A stretch of 64,000 nucleotides of DNA, from the NCBI GenBank assembly GCA_963922455.1, contig CAWUIO010000007.1, positions 1-64,000 on the forward strand, in the 5' to 3' direction. Below, piece after piece: positions 36,078-43,946 of the stretch. This DNA comes from CAWUIO01 sp963922455. Its GTDB lineage: Bacteria; Bacteroidota; Bacteroidia; Cytophagales; Microscillaceae. The position numbers and the translations under genes are program-made. Within the stretch, counting starts at the first letter, position 1; every line of letters begins with the position of its first letter. The notes under the pieces are model-generated. The model did not search any database and had not been told where the DNA came from. It worked only from the letters and a program-made list of their open reading frames with translations.

Positions 36078-36240
36078 AGAAACTGTTCGTGTTTATTTTT
36101 TGTCGGCGAAAAGGGCCAGTTGGGGGTTCTGATGAAATCAACAAGGAGCGCATAGCAGCGCTATGGGCGAGGAATTTGATGAAATCAGGTTCCCGAAATG
36201 GCTCTTTGCAGCCCAACGCAATTAAATACACACAGTTTCT
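36078..36240. mobile_element. MITE-like element, copy B (163 bp)
   Basis: The inverted ends are AGAAACTGTTCGTGTTTA and, inward from the right, AGAAACTGTGTGTATTTA. The interior matches copy A in reverse orientation: TTTTTGTCGGCGAAAAGGGC, the CATAGC-AGC-GCTATG palindrome and GATGAAATCA twice. The right end lies within about 5 bases of the LRR lipoprotein stop codon. Confidence 0.75.
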
Positions 36241-36244
36241 AAAG

Positions 36245-37162
36245 CTAATTAATTGCTTCATCGGCTACTTGGTCGTACTCAAAATTTATTTGAGGGGCCG
36301 ACTGGCTCAGCTTTTGGATAGCCTCGGCATCTAAGGGATTGCCTTGTATGTACACCTCCTTAAGCTTAGGTAACTCGATGATAGTCTCGGGCAATTTCTC
36401 CAAGCCATTCCCATTAAGCCAAAGAATTTCCAAGGATTTTACTTGATTAATACTGGCTGGCAGCTCCTCAATACCGCATAAATTAAGTAGTAAGACCTCT
36501 AAGCTTTCCAATTGGGCTAATTCTTGAAACAGTAGATCCAACTGTAAGCTCGTATTGCCTTGCAAGCTCAAGGTGTTGAGCGAGGCCAAATTGCTGATCC
36601 CAGCGGGTAAAACACTAATCTCGTTCCGGTCTACATACAATACTTGCAAAGCAGTTATGTTTTCTATGCCGGGCAGTTCGCTCAATGAGTCATCATTCAG
36701 GCTTAATTCCTGAAGCTTAGGCAACTGAGACAAGCTTTTGAGGAGGGCCGGGTAGTCTAGTTGGGGATTTGCATCCAACCAAAGGTGGGTAAGCCCCTGC
36801 ATTTGCACGAGCTCTTGGGGGAAGCTCTTTAAATGTAAGCCATTCAGGGAAAGTTCTCTTAATTTAGGTAATTGCAAAAGAAGGGGGAAAGCCTGTCCTA
36901 AATCCAGCCCGGGATTATCGCTCAAGTATAGCATCTCTAAGTTTTGAAAACGGCTAAACGAATCGGGCAAGCTGAGCATGTTTTGATTGCCTAATCGTAA
37001 CTCCTTAACCTCTTCGGGCAGGATAAAGGCCTTTTCTAGCGAATAGGCGTAATCATCGGGTAGGGTAACTTGTTGGTTTGTGGTCTCCTGGGAAGGATCG
37101 CTCGCCCCCGAACAAGCCACAAAGGCTAGGCCCAGGGCCCAATAAAGCAATTTGTAGTGCAT
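36245..37162 (-). CDS. Leucine-rich-repeat lipoprotein
   Basis: The 305-residue protein has a lipoprotein signal (LLYWALGLAFVACSG; Cys17 would be lipidated). From about residue 55 to 285 it is made of about nine leucine-rich repeats of roughly 23 residues with the LxxLxLxxNxL pattern (for example LEMLYLSDNPGLDLG, LTHLWLDANPQLDYP, LEILWLNGNGLEKLP, LKEVYIQGNPLD). It should form a curved solenoid anchored in the envelope, usable for protein binding. Its partner is unknown. A MITE-like element begins immediately after the stop codon. Confidence 0.9.
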   Translation of the reverse strand: MHYKLLYWALGLAFVACSGASDPSQETTNQQVTLPDDYAYSLEKAFILPEEVKELRLGNQNMLSLPDSFSRFQNLEMLYLSDNPGLDLGQAFPLLLQLPKLRELSLNGLHLKSFPQELVQMQGLTHLWLDANPQLDYPALLKSLSQLPKLQELSLNDDSLSELPGIENITALQVLYVDRNEISVLPAGISNLASLNTLSLQGNTSLQLDLLFQELAQLESLEVLLLNLCGIEELPASINQVKSLEILWLNGNGLEKLPETIIELPKLKEVYIQGNPLDAEAIQKLSQSAPQINFEYDQVADEAIN

Positions 37163-37243
37163 AGGTAAATAGATAAACTGGTAATTACCCTTACATATAC
37201 CCCTTGGGCTTAATCCGGTCGAGAAAAATTAAAGCAATTTTCT

Positions 37244-37654
37244 TTAGCTAAGCGAATAAAACCACATAAGCAAATAAACAAGCAATAAAGGGAGCAAGCT
37301 AATGCCCATGATCAAGAAGGAATGCTGCTTGGCCCATTCACTGAGGGCATTTTTACCGATTACGTATTGTAAGACCACATGGTGACTATCCACGGTATCG
37401 CCAAAATCGGCTTGAGCCAAAAATAGGATAATGAAAAGCACGTTGGCCCCATAAAATAAAAATTGCTCATAGGCTAGCCAAGGCCGCCCAGACACCGTAG
37501 CCAAAAAGTGTAAGCCCGTAAAAATATGTAAACCGGCAATTAGGAGGATCACTCCCCCAAATAGAATCAAAAACCAACCTACCGTTCTAACCCTCAGTAC
37601 TAACATAAGGAGGGTAATGCCTATTAGTAAGGTCTTTAAAAAAAAGGTTTCCAT
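37244..37654 (-). CDS. Four-span membrane protein of unknown function
   Basis: The 136-residue protein has four predicted membrane spans (LLIGITLLMLVL, GWFLILFGGVILLIAGLHIF, LFYGANVLFIILFLA and FLIMGISLLPLLLVYLLMWFY). A hydrophilic loop between the third and fourth spans contains DSHHVV. It lies 82 bases upstream of the LRR lipoprotein gene on the same strand, so both may be in one transcript. I cannot assign a family. Confidence 0.7.
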   Translation of the reverse strand: METFFLKTLLIGITLLMLVLRVRTVGWFLILFGGVILLIAGLHIFTGLHFLATVSGRPWLAYEQFLFYGANVLFIILFLAQADFGDTVDSHHVVLQYVIGKNALSEWAKQHSFLIMGISLLPLLLVYLLMWFYSLS

Positions 37655-37840
37655 ATAGATTGAGGCTGTTCTTTTATGTAGGGGACGTAATCTATACCGC
37701 GAAGTTCAGCATATATTACGGAGATTCTAGGAAAAAATTAGACTCTTGGAGGAAGCCTGATGATTATCATCTTTTCTACTAGTTTTAGCCCCTAACTTTA
37801 CCAGTAAGCCATACAAATTATCACTTAAGTTTCGCAAACT

Positions 37841-39130
37841 ATGAGCCCCTATTCTTTTCCTGAATCCAGTGCAGAAGAAGCAGTATCCATCATTGCTTCC
37901 CATCATCATGTATTTATCCACGGAGCATCGGCTACTCCTTCGCTACTCATCCAAGCCTTGGTAGACCGGGCCCCCGAACTTCGGGATGTACAATTGCACC
38001 ACTTGCACGTAAATGGCCCACTCCCCTACTGTGAGCCTTCGCTAGCCAAAAGCTTCCGCGTGAATAATCTTTTTGTGGGGTCCAACACCCGCAAAGCTGT
38101 CCAGGAAGGCCGTGCCGATTATGTTCCTGTTTTTTTAAGTGAAGTACCTATTTTGTTTCGCAAACGAATTATTCCCTTAGACGTAGCAATTATCCAGGTT
38201 TCTCCCCCCGACAAAAACGGATACTGTACCCTGGGCACCTCGGTCGATGTAGCACTAGCCGCTGCCGAGTCGGCCAATTGGGTGATTGCCGAAATCAATG
38301 AGCGTATGCCAAGGACCCACGGAGATGGTGCTATTCATATTAGTAAAATTCACCAAGCCGTACGGGTAGATAGAGAACTTCCTACTTTAGCAGATCGAGA
38401 ATTGAATGCCGTTGAAAAGCAAATTGGCCAGTACGTTGCCGGATTGGTAGAAAATGGAGCCACTTTGCAGATGGGGATCGGGGCCATTCCCGATGCCTCC
38501 CTAGCTGCCTTAGACAACCACAAAGAATTGGGAATACATACCGAAATGTTTTCGGATGGGGTTTTGCCTTTGATCCAGAAAGGTGTCATTACGAATCAGC
38601 ATAAAGTAAAACATCGCAATCACATCGTATCGGGTTTTGTCATGGGCTCCCAAAAACTCTACGACTTCATCGACGACAACCCCTTGGTCAGAATGCTGGA
38701 TATTGCCTACGTAAACGATACGGATGTTATTCGTAAAAACCCTAAAGTTACCGCTATCAACAGCGCCATTGAAGTAGACTTAACTGGCCAGGTTTGTTCT
38801 GACTCCATCGGCCCCCGTATCTTCTCCGGGGTGGGTGGGCAAATGGACTTTATCCGTGGGGCTTCCCTCTCTGAGGGAGGAAAACCAATCATTGCCTTAC
38901 CCTCCCAAACCAACAAAGGGATCAGTCGTATCACCCATGCCCTACATGCTGGGGCCGGGGTAGTTACTACCCGGGCTCACGTCCATTATGTAGTTACCGA
39001 ATATGGGGTGGCCGATTTATACGGTCAAAACCTGCGTACCCGCGCCCAAGCTTTAATCCGGATCGCGCATCCCAATCACCGAGAAGAACTCGCCCGGCAG
39101 GCCCATGCGTTTTGGGGGATCCGTATGTAA
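37841..39130 (+). CDS. Acetyl-CoA hydrolase/transferase family (4-hydroxybutyrate/acetate CoA-transferase-like)
   Basis: The 429-residue cytosolic CoA-transferase has the expected length. The catalytic Glu that forms the acyl-glutamyl-CoA intermediate is Glu235 (GIHTEMFSDG). Other family hallmarks are QVSPPDKNGYCTLGTSVD, GIGAIPDA, GVGGQMDFIRGA (CoA-binding glycine loop) and the C-terminal TEYGVADLYGQ. It exchanges CoA between short acyl chains such as acetate, butyrate, 4-hydroxybutyrate or succinate. It may link with the methylmalonyl/succinyl-CoA route also encoded in this window, but it is not next to those genes. Confidence 0.94.
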   Translation: MSPYSFPESSAEEAVSIIASHHHVFIHGASATPSLLIQALVDRAPELRDVQLHHLHVNGPLPYCEPSLAKSFRVNNLFVGSNTRKAVQEGRADYVPVFLSEVPILFRKRIIPLDVAIIQVSPPDKNGYCTLGTSVDVALAAAESANWVIAEINERMPRTHGDGAIHISKIHQAVRVDRELPTLADRELNAVEKQIGQYVAGLVENGATLQMGIGAIPDASLAALDNHKELGIHTEMFSDGVLPLIQKGVITNQHKVKHRNHIVSGFVMGSQKLYDFIDDNPLVRMLDIAYVNDTDVIRKNPKVTAINSAIEVDLTGQVCSDSIGPRIFSGVGGQMDFIRGASLSEGGKPIIALPSQTNKGISRITHALHAGAGVVTTRAHVHYVVTEYGVADLYGQNLRTRAQALIRIAHPNHREELARQAHAFWGIRM

Positions 39131-39231
39131 TTACCGCAGCTCTCTAAACAAATCTAGTGAGGGGTTTGGCCAGGATAATTGGAAAAATCATGGGTCTTGC
39201 TTAACTTATCCCTGGCTTAAAACAAGACCCT

Positions 39232-39696
39232 ATGTCCAAAGAGAGAGCAATCCGTAAATCTTTTAAAGATGAAGTAGGCATGGCCCGGTATGAACTGATC
39301 AAAGCCGCCTTTGACCGTATACAAGATGCCCGGGACCAAGGATATTATTTGGAGGCAATCACCATAATAGAAAGTATGATTGCCGACCGACTGGAAAGTG
39401 CTATCTCGGATGCGGAAAATACCAATATTGGCTTTCAAACCTTGGGCTCGCTTATCTTGCTGGCCCACCGCTCTCATAAACTCGATGCCCAACTTAAAAT
39501 TTTTATCATCACAGAGTTAAAAGCCTGGAAAAAACGACGCAATATAGCCCTTCACGAAATGGTGAAGCTTGAAAAAGGCAATTTACACACCTGGCCAGAA
39601 CGTTATGCCGAGTTATTGGCGGATGTGGATTCGGGGTTTGAGCTCCTAAAAAAGATCATGAAACGCATGAAAGAAATCCGAAAGCCAAAAAAATAG
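39232..39696 (+). CDS. Hypothetical protein with a HEPN-like RNxxxH motif
   Basis: The 154-residue protein is strongly basic at both ends and helical. Its middle has IIESMIADRLESAISD, and a later helix carries Arg103-Asn104-x3-His108 (KRRNIALHEM), which fits the Rx4-6H signature of HEPN domains. HEPN proteins are often ribonucleases in toxin-antitoxin or defence modules, or nucleic-acid-associated helpers. No nucleotidyltransferase antitoxin gene is adjacent. The motif alone is weak, so HEPN membership is an inference to test by structure comparison. Confidence 0.7.
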   Translation: MSKERAIRKSFKDEVGMARYELIKAAFDRIQDARDQGYYLEAITIIESMIADRLESAISDAENTNIGFQTLGSLILLAHRSHKLDAQLKIFIITELKAWKKRRNIALHEMVKLEKGNLHTWPERYAELLADVDSGFELLKKIMKRMKEIRKPKK

Positions 39697-39827
39697 GCGC
39701 CCCTTTATTCAAAAGCTAGCAAACATGCCAGGTAATTCAAAAACCCTAAGAATTTTGTCCCCATTTTCTATTTTACTTAGACCATCATTCCCAGGAGCTT
39801 ATGTAAGAAATTTATCAAAAATGTGAA

Positions 39828-40388
39828 TTATATACCCAAGATTGGAACTTCTTCAGAGGAGCTATTCCTTGGCAAAACTTTAATATAGATAATATCAACG
39901 TAGCGCCATCGGTTCCCCGAACGCATCAGAAGAATGCTAAATTGTAATTGAAGATCAGCGTAGTAAAGCTCAAAATTTTCCATCCCCACCGTAATCCCGT
40001 GGGTCTTATCCTGATACAGCCTTTTGTATGTAAACTCCCCATCAACCGCATCTTCCACCACAAAGGAAGCATCTTGGGCCATTCGTAGACATTTCTGAAA
40101 GTTCATTTTTTGGGCATTTATCCAATGGGATTCGCTTCCCGCACTTCCTTTGTCAATTTGCTTGGCAATAAACGGAAAAAGTTCAATCAGTTTGTTCAAT
40201 TCCCGTATCCCTACCCAATGAGGACGTATGCGTTGAAACTGCTTTTCTTGAATGGCCCGAGCATACAATTTGGCCAAGTCTTCCGGACTACTTACTTCGG
40301 GTGAACAAGCCAGTACACTCCATAGCAAACCAATCACAAGTAGCCATCTACCCCAACTCACGCTTCTATAAATACAAAAACTTGGCAT
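39828..40388 (-). CDS. Lipoprotein of unknown function
   Basis: The protein is about 186 residues from the ATG at 40388. The N-terminus is a lipoprotein signal (WLLVIGLLWSVLACSP, lipobox SVLAC). The mature part starts with a helix (SPEDLAKLYARAIQEKQFQRI), which looks like the opening of a DUF4878/NTF2-like lipoprotein domain. It ends with strands (LQFSILLMRSGNRWRYVDIIYIKVL). Such small lipoproteins are common in Bacteroidota. It is transcribed alone. Confidence 0.8.
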   Translation of the reverse strand: MPSFCIYRSVSWGRWLLVIGLLWSVLACSPEVSSPEDLAKLYARAIQEKQFQRIRPHWVGIRELNKLIELFPFIAKQIDKGSAGSESHWINAQKMNFQKCLRMAQDASFVVEDAVDGEFTYKRLYQDKTHGITVGMENFELYYADLQLQFSILLMRSGNRWRYVDIIYIKVLPRNSSSEEVPILGI

Positions 40389-40519
40389 GTGCAATCAAAT
40401 AATGGTACAAAAATCAACTTCCACGCATGGCCTAACCTACTGAAAAGGAACACTTTTCATGGATACTTTCGCGTGTAAGGAAATGATTTACTAACATTTA
40501 ATAGTAAATTAAATTTCAG

Positions 40520-40527
40520 TAAATTTG
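40520..40527 (+). promoter_or_regulatory. Bacteroidota-type -7 element TAAATTTG
   Basis: A TAnnTTTG match lies 33 bases upstream of the 40560 start, at a distance that suits a short leader. I see no clear -33 TTG at the usual spacing. Confidence 0.45.
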
Positions 40528-40559
40528 GAAAACAGCGGCACTTATAAAATTAAGGCATA

Positions 40560-40847
40560 ATGGACAAATATCTCAACCTATTCATCGAACAAGAAAAAAT
40601 AATTGATCAACTCTGCGAATTAGCTAGTATACACCATAAGGATCCCAAACGAAAAAATTTACGCGATAGCCCAAAAGGAGTAGCTTCACAAGCAAAAAAC
40701 CCTTTGCACGAAGAGCTCAAAACCGCAGCGCGTTATGAAGAAAAATTAAAAATCGCCCGTCGCGCCATTCTTATGGGACTTGGCTTGGATTTGATTCAAG
40801 AAATGACTGGCCTACCCCCAAAGGAATTACAAAAACTTAGCGCTTAA
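40560..40847 (+). CDS. Small protein resembling the C-terminal tail of Rpn/transposase-family nucleases
   Basis: The 95-residue cytosolic protein is rich in Lys and Glu. Its last 40 residues (YEEKLKIARRAILMGLGLDL, then MTGLPPKELQKL) look like the helical tail that ends Rpn/YhgA PD-(D/E)XK nucleases, where it may contact DNA. The nuclease domain itself is absent, and the N-terminal half (NLFIEQEKIIDQLCELASIHH) is not a known domain to me. It may be a free-standing small DNA-binding protein or a remnant. A plausible promoter lies upstream, supporting expression. Confidence 0.6.
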   Translation: MDKYLNLFIEQEKIIDQLCELASIHHKDPKRKNLRDSPKGVASQAKNPLHEELKTAARYEEKLKIARRAILMGLGLDLIQEMTGLPPKELQKLSA

Positions 40848-40908
40848 TTATCCCCAAAAGTTTAGGTTAGGGCTATTTTTTACCCTTGTCCTCCACGTAG
40901 TTCAAGTA

Positions 40909-41040
40909 TAGGGGCTGCCCCCCGGTTGGCCATCCCTACCTGTATCGCCCTAACTGCCCGGGGGTCGGGCTTTCGCTACTCGCTGCCTTTCCGCCCAAGG
41001 CCCACACGAGCTCAAACAGGCCGCTCTATCCCTCAGCCAA
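40909..41040 (-). repeat. Dispersed GC-rich repeat
   Basis: A full copy with arms GCCCCCCGG and CCGGGGGTCGGGC around a specific loop, then TTTCGCTACTCGCTGCC and CCGCTCTATCCCTCAGCC. With the MITE-like copy C it fills the 40848-41249 gap. Confidence 0.9.
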
Positions 41041-41095
41041 TTTAAGAAATCAAGTTTCGGTCAATTGTATAAGAAACCGTTTAAAAAAATTGCTG

Positions 41096-41217
41096 AGAAA
41101 CTGTTTAGTTTTTGTCGGTGAAAAGGACCGAGTAAAAATGAGAATGCAGGTTTCTGATGAAATCAGGTTCCATAAATGGCCCTTTGCCGCCCAAAGGATT
41201 AAATGTAAACCGTTTCT
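41096..41217. mobile_element. MITE-like element, copy C (122 bp, internally deleted)
   Basis: The ends are AGAAACTGTTTAG on the left and, inward from the right, AGAAACGGTTTACATTTAAT. The element keeps TTTTTGTCGGTGAAAAGG and GATGAAATCAGGTTCC but lacks the central hairpin of copies A and B. A second AGAAACCGTTTAAA lies at 41072-41085 and may be the true left end. The element ends 32 bases before the start codon of the next gene. Confidence 0.65.
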
Positions 41218-41249
41218 TTGATGTATTTCTTTCAAGTAAATTCAAAAAA

Positions 41250-41717
41250 ATGGCCCAACTCGTTTTCCCTCCCCAAGCCCTTCCCCAAAACAGTCATTTG
41301 CCCAAAGTATTTTTGGCAGGTAGTATCGATATGGGCCTGGCCCCCAATTGGCAAACTGAACTCAGTACAGCCCTAGAAGCTTGGCCCGGATGGATTCTCA
41401 ATCCCCGCCGCCCTGATTGGGACCCCACTTGGGACCAAAGTCCCCATAACCCTCAATTTGTAGAACAAGTAAACTGGGAATTGCTAGGCTTGGAAATGGC
41501 CGATCTCATATGCATGTATCTGGCTCCAGAGAGTAAGGCCCCCATCTCGCTACTAGAATTAGGTTTACACGCACAATCTGGTCGCTTGGTCATATGCTGC
41601 CCCGAAGGCTTTTGGCGACGGGGGAATGTACTGGTTGTGGCCCAACGTTACGGAATTTCTCAAGTTGAAAAATTGAGCGATTTTATACCTCTCATCAAGA
41701 GTTTGCATAGGTCTTAA
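41250..41717 (+). CDS. Nucleoside 2-deoxyribosyltransferase-like protein
   Basis: The product is 155 residues from the ATG at 41250. An open extension upstream only translates the MITE-like element. The family motifs are in order: VFLAGSIDMG (substrate loop), LNPRRPDWD, QVNWELLGLEMADLI, and ISLLELGLHAQSGRLVICCPEGFWRRGNV, which holds the catalytic-type Glu. These match the nucleoside 2-deoxyribosyltransferase domain of the Nuc_deoxyrib_tr_2 type. Members exchange or cleave N-glycosidic bonds of nucleosides; some are linked to phage defence or modified nucleotides. The substrate is unknown. Confidence 0.85.
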   Translation: MAQLVFPPQALPQNSHLPKVFLAGSIDMGLAPNWQTELSTALEAWPGWILNPRRPDWDPTWDQSPHNPQFVEQVNWELLGLEMADLICMYLAPESKAPISLLELGLHAQSGRLVICCPEGFWRRGNVLVVAQRYGISQVEKLSDFIPLIKSLHRS

Positions 41718-41765
41718 AACAACTCAGCAAAGGCTCCCTACAAGAAATAAAAAGACTCGTCTGAC

Positions 41766-41798
41766 AAAAAAAGAGCCCGAAAATCGGGCTCTTTTTTT
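41766..41798. terminator. Bidirectional terminator
   Basis: The stem GAGCCCGA-AAA-TCGGGCTC (41773-41791) is flanked by seven A on the left and seven T on the right, between convergent genes. Confidence 0.92.
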
Positions 41799-41847
41799 CA
41801 TAAACTATTAGCGAAAAATTGTAAACGTATAAGCACACAAGCTATGA

Positions 41848-43776
41848 TTACTCAAATCGAATCTTTTTGATAAATTCTTTACCACCGTGGTTTACTACCA
41901 ACACGTACCAACCTCGCGGATAATTGCTAACATTCACCGATTGTTTGTCATTAACATCTATGGTTTCCAGCACCTGGCCATCCAATTGTAAGATGCAGGC
42001 TTTTGTATCTTCTTGCGCCGGTTCGTTTAGGCTTACTTGAATAAAATCGGTACTAGGATTGGGATAAACGCTAACCTGTATTCCTTCTTCCCGGGCTAAA
42101 CTCATCCACTCAGAACGCAAGACACTTCCATTCAAAAGCACGGTTTTCACTCGGTAGTATACTGTCCCGTTTTGAAGCGAATAATCTGAATAAGCAAAAA
42201 CCTGTACACTCGAGTCGGATTGTAATGCTTGTTGGGCCATTGATTCAACCCTTTGTCCATCGTAAGATCGCTCAACTTCAAAGTGAGAAACCCTTTGAGT
42301 GTTAGAACTAGTCCAGGTAATTTCATTATATGAAGGCTTAGCCTCCGCTTGAAGGTCTACGATCTGCACGGGTAGCGCATTAAAAACGGTCTCTACCGGC
42401 CAATTAATCACCACAGGTTCATTTATAACGATTTGAGCGGTAGAAAAATCTCCCCCATCTTCGGCGGTATCTGTGCTGGAACAATTGATGCAATCTTGTC
42501 CTTTCGTACCCGAAATATTTAGGATGTTCATATTCATTTCACTATCGGTATTCAGAAGTACCACCCCCATACCTCCACCGCCACCGGCACCGTGTTGGTG
42601 GGCGTGCATTACTGTCCCTCCGTGCCCGCCGCGCGTATCTATTGTGATCTGTGAAGGCCGTCGTACCGATTCAAGGTCTAAAACGACTACACCTCCGCCA
42701 CCACCACCACCGGCCCCATCATTTCCGGTTGAGTTAGGTCCGTTTTCACCCAAAGCGTAAATACCGTGATTACGGTCACTAGGAATTTTAAGTCTATTGG
42801 CTTTAATCAACACGATACCTCCCCCATTTCCTCCTCGAGACGACAAGCGGTTGTTTTGTTGACCGCCGCCACCGCCGCCACCAAAGAAAATACGATTTTC
42901 AACGGCTACGTAATCTAGGGAGTTTCCTCGTAAGCCACCACCATCAGGGGCCGAACCAGGAGCTAATCCGGCCCCCAACCAACCGATCCCTCCTTTACCG
43001 CCCCGGGTTAGGTTACCCCCGCCACCGCCGCCGCCATTATGACTACTTCCTCCACCTCCGCCATTGGCCATGGCTCCTCTTCCGTAGGTAAGGCCACTAA
43101 TGCCATTATAGTCAGCATCGGCTATGGATTCTCCTTTACCAGAATAATGCGCTGAGACATCAACTCTATATTGATTACTTACCGTAGCTCCGGCATAGTT
43201 ATACGAGTTGGTAACGCCTCCTCTAAATCCCTTTCCACTTACATCTATATCAGCCCGTAAATTCAAATCATTTTCTACTTCAAAGGCTAGTACCCCTCCG
43301 TAACCTAAGATTGGATCCCAATCCAAGGCCGTTAAGGTCTGGGTTATTTTGGCATCTTGGTAGTGCGGGAAACTAATCAACTGCACCATATTTTCAACAT
43401 CGTACGTTCGCATCATTGCCGTGAAGTTAATCTGGTACCCGCCTGATATTGCCAGGATGCTGCTTACTTCGGCTATTTCATAGTTTCCAGCATTCCCGTA
43501 AGCGATGATTTCTCCAAAGCTTGGGGTATTTTGAGTTTCTATCCGGGCCCCTTTGGTTTGGTAAATCATCACCTGTTTCCCTGGGCCAAAAGCCTCGGTA
43601 AGGCTGATGTTGTTGGCTAGGGCCGGTTGTCCGATGGTTACACTCAACTGACCTATACTGGTCACCTTAGCATAACTATTAATAATACCCCCCAAGCTTG
43701 TAGTTTGGGCTTGGACGGCATTTTGTGAAATTAAGAGAAAGATAAGAAGGCTAAGAGAATTTAGAATACGTGTCAT
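41848..43776 (-). CDS. Glycine-rich T9SS cargo protein
   Basis: The 642-residue exported protein has a signal peptide (LLIFLLISQNAVQAQ). The middle (about residues 220-420) is extremely glycine-rich (runs such as GGGGGSS and GAGGGGGGG) with regular NGGGI-type spacing, giving a predicted repetitive beta-structure. The C-terminus is a canonical type A T9SS sorting domain (SVYPNPSTDFIQVSL, then NYPRGWYVLVV and the basic FIKKIRFE). The preceding region may be an Ig/Fn3-like domain (VSHFEVERSYDG). Export through the Por system to the surface is expected. An adhesin or matrix role is possible but unproven. Confidence 0.9.
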   Translation of the reverse strand: MTRILNSLSLLIFLLISQNAVQAQTTSLGGIINSYAKVTSIGQLSVTIGQPALANNISLTEAFGPGKQVMIYQTKGARIETQNTPSFGEIIAYGNAGNYEIAEVSSILAISGGYQINFTAMMRTYDVENMVQLISFPHYQDAKITQTLTALDWDPILGYGGVLAFEVENDLNLRADIDVSGKGFRGGVTNSYNYAGATVSNQYRVDVSAHYSGKGESIADADYNGISGLTYGRGAMANGGGGGSSHNGGGGGGGNLTRGGKGGIGWLGAGLAPGSAPDGGGLRGNSLDYVAVENRIFFGGGGGGGQQNNRLSSRGGNGGGIVLIKANRLKIPSDRNHGIYALGENGPNSTGNDGAGGGGGGGVVVLDLESVRRPSQITIDTRGGHGGTVMHAHQHGAGGGGGMGVVLLNTDSEMNMNILNISGTKGQDCINCSSTDTAEDGGDFSTAQIVINEPVVINWPVETVFNALPVQIVDLQAEAKPSYNEITWTSSNTQRVSHFEVERSYDGQRVESMAQQALQSDSSVQVFAYSDYSLQNGTVYYRVKTVLLNGSVLRSEWMSLAREEGIQVSVYPNPSTDFIQVSLNEPAQEDTKACILQLDGQVLETIDVNDKQSVNVSNYPRGWYVLVVNHGGKEFIKKIRFE

Positions 43777-43946
43777 TTTATATCGTGTTTACAATTCAAC
43801 GCTTTTACATACTGCTACTTCATGTTATGCAACATATAAGCCAAGCGTCAAAAAAAAGGTAAAGCCCTGATATACAAGACCTTACTTTTTCCACAAATTC
43901 AAACATATTCTAAAATAAAAACAATAGTTTTATTTTGGGAATTTGT

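Noticed and set aside
41157..41249. N-terminal extension of the deoxyribosyltransferase-like protein
   Set aside because: It translates the MITE-like element; the family motif region starts after the ATG at 41250. Kept as a finding only because fusion is conceivable.
42560..43080. Tandem repeats in the glycine-rich T9SS gene as a separate repeat element
   Set aside because: The GGT/GGC-rich DNA is explained by the encoded glycine-rich protein segment and stays in frame.
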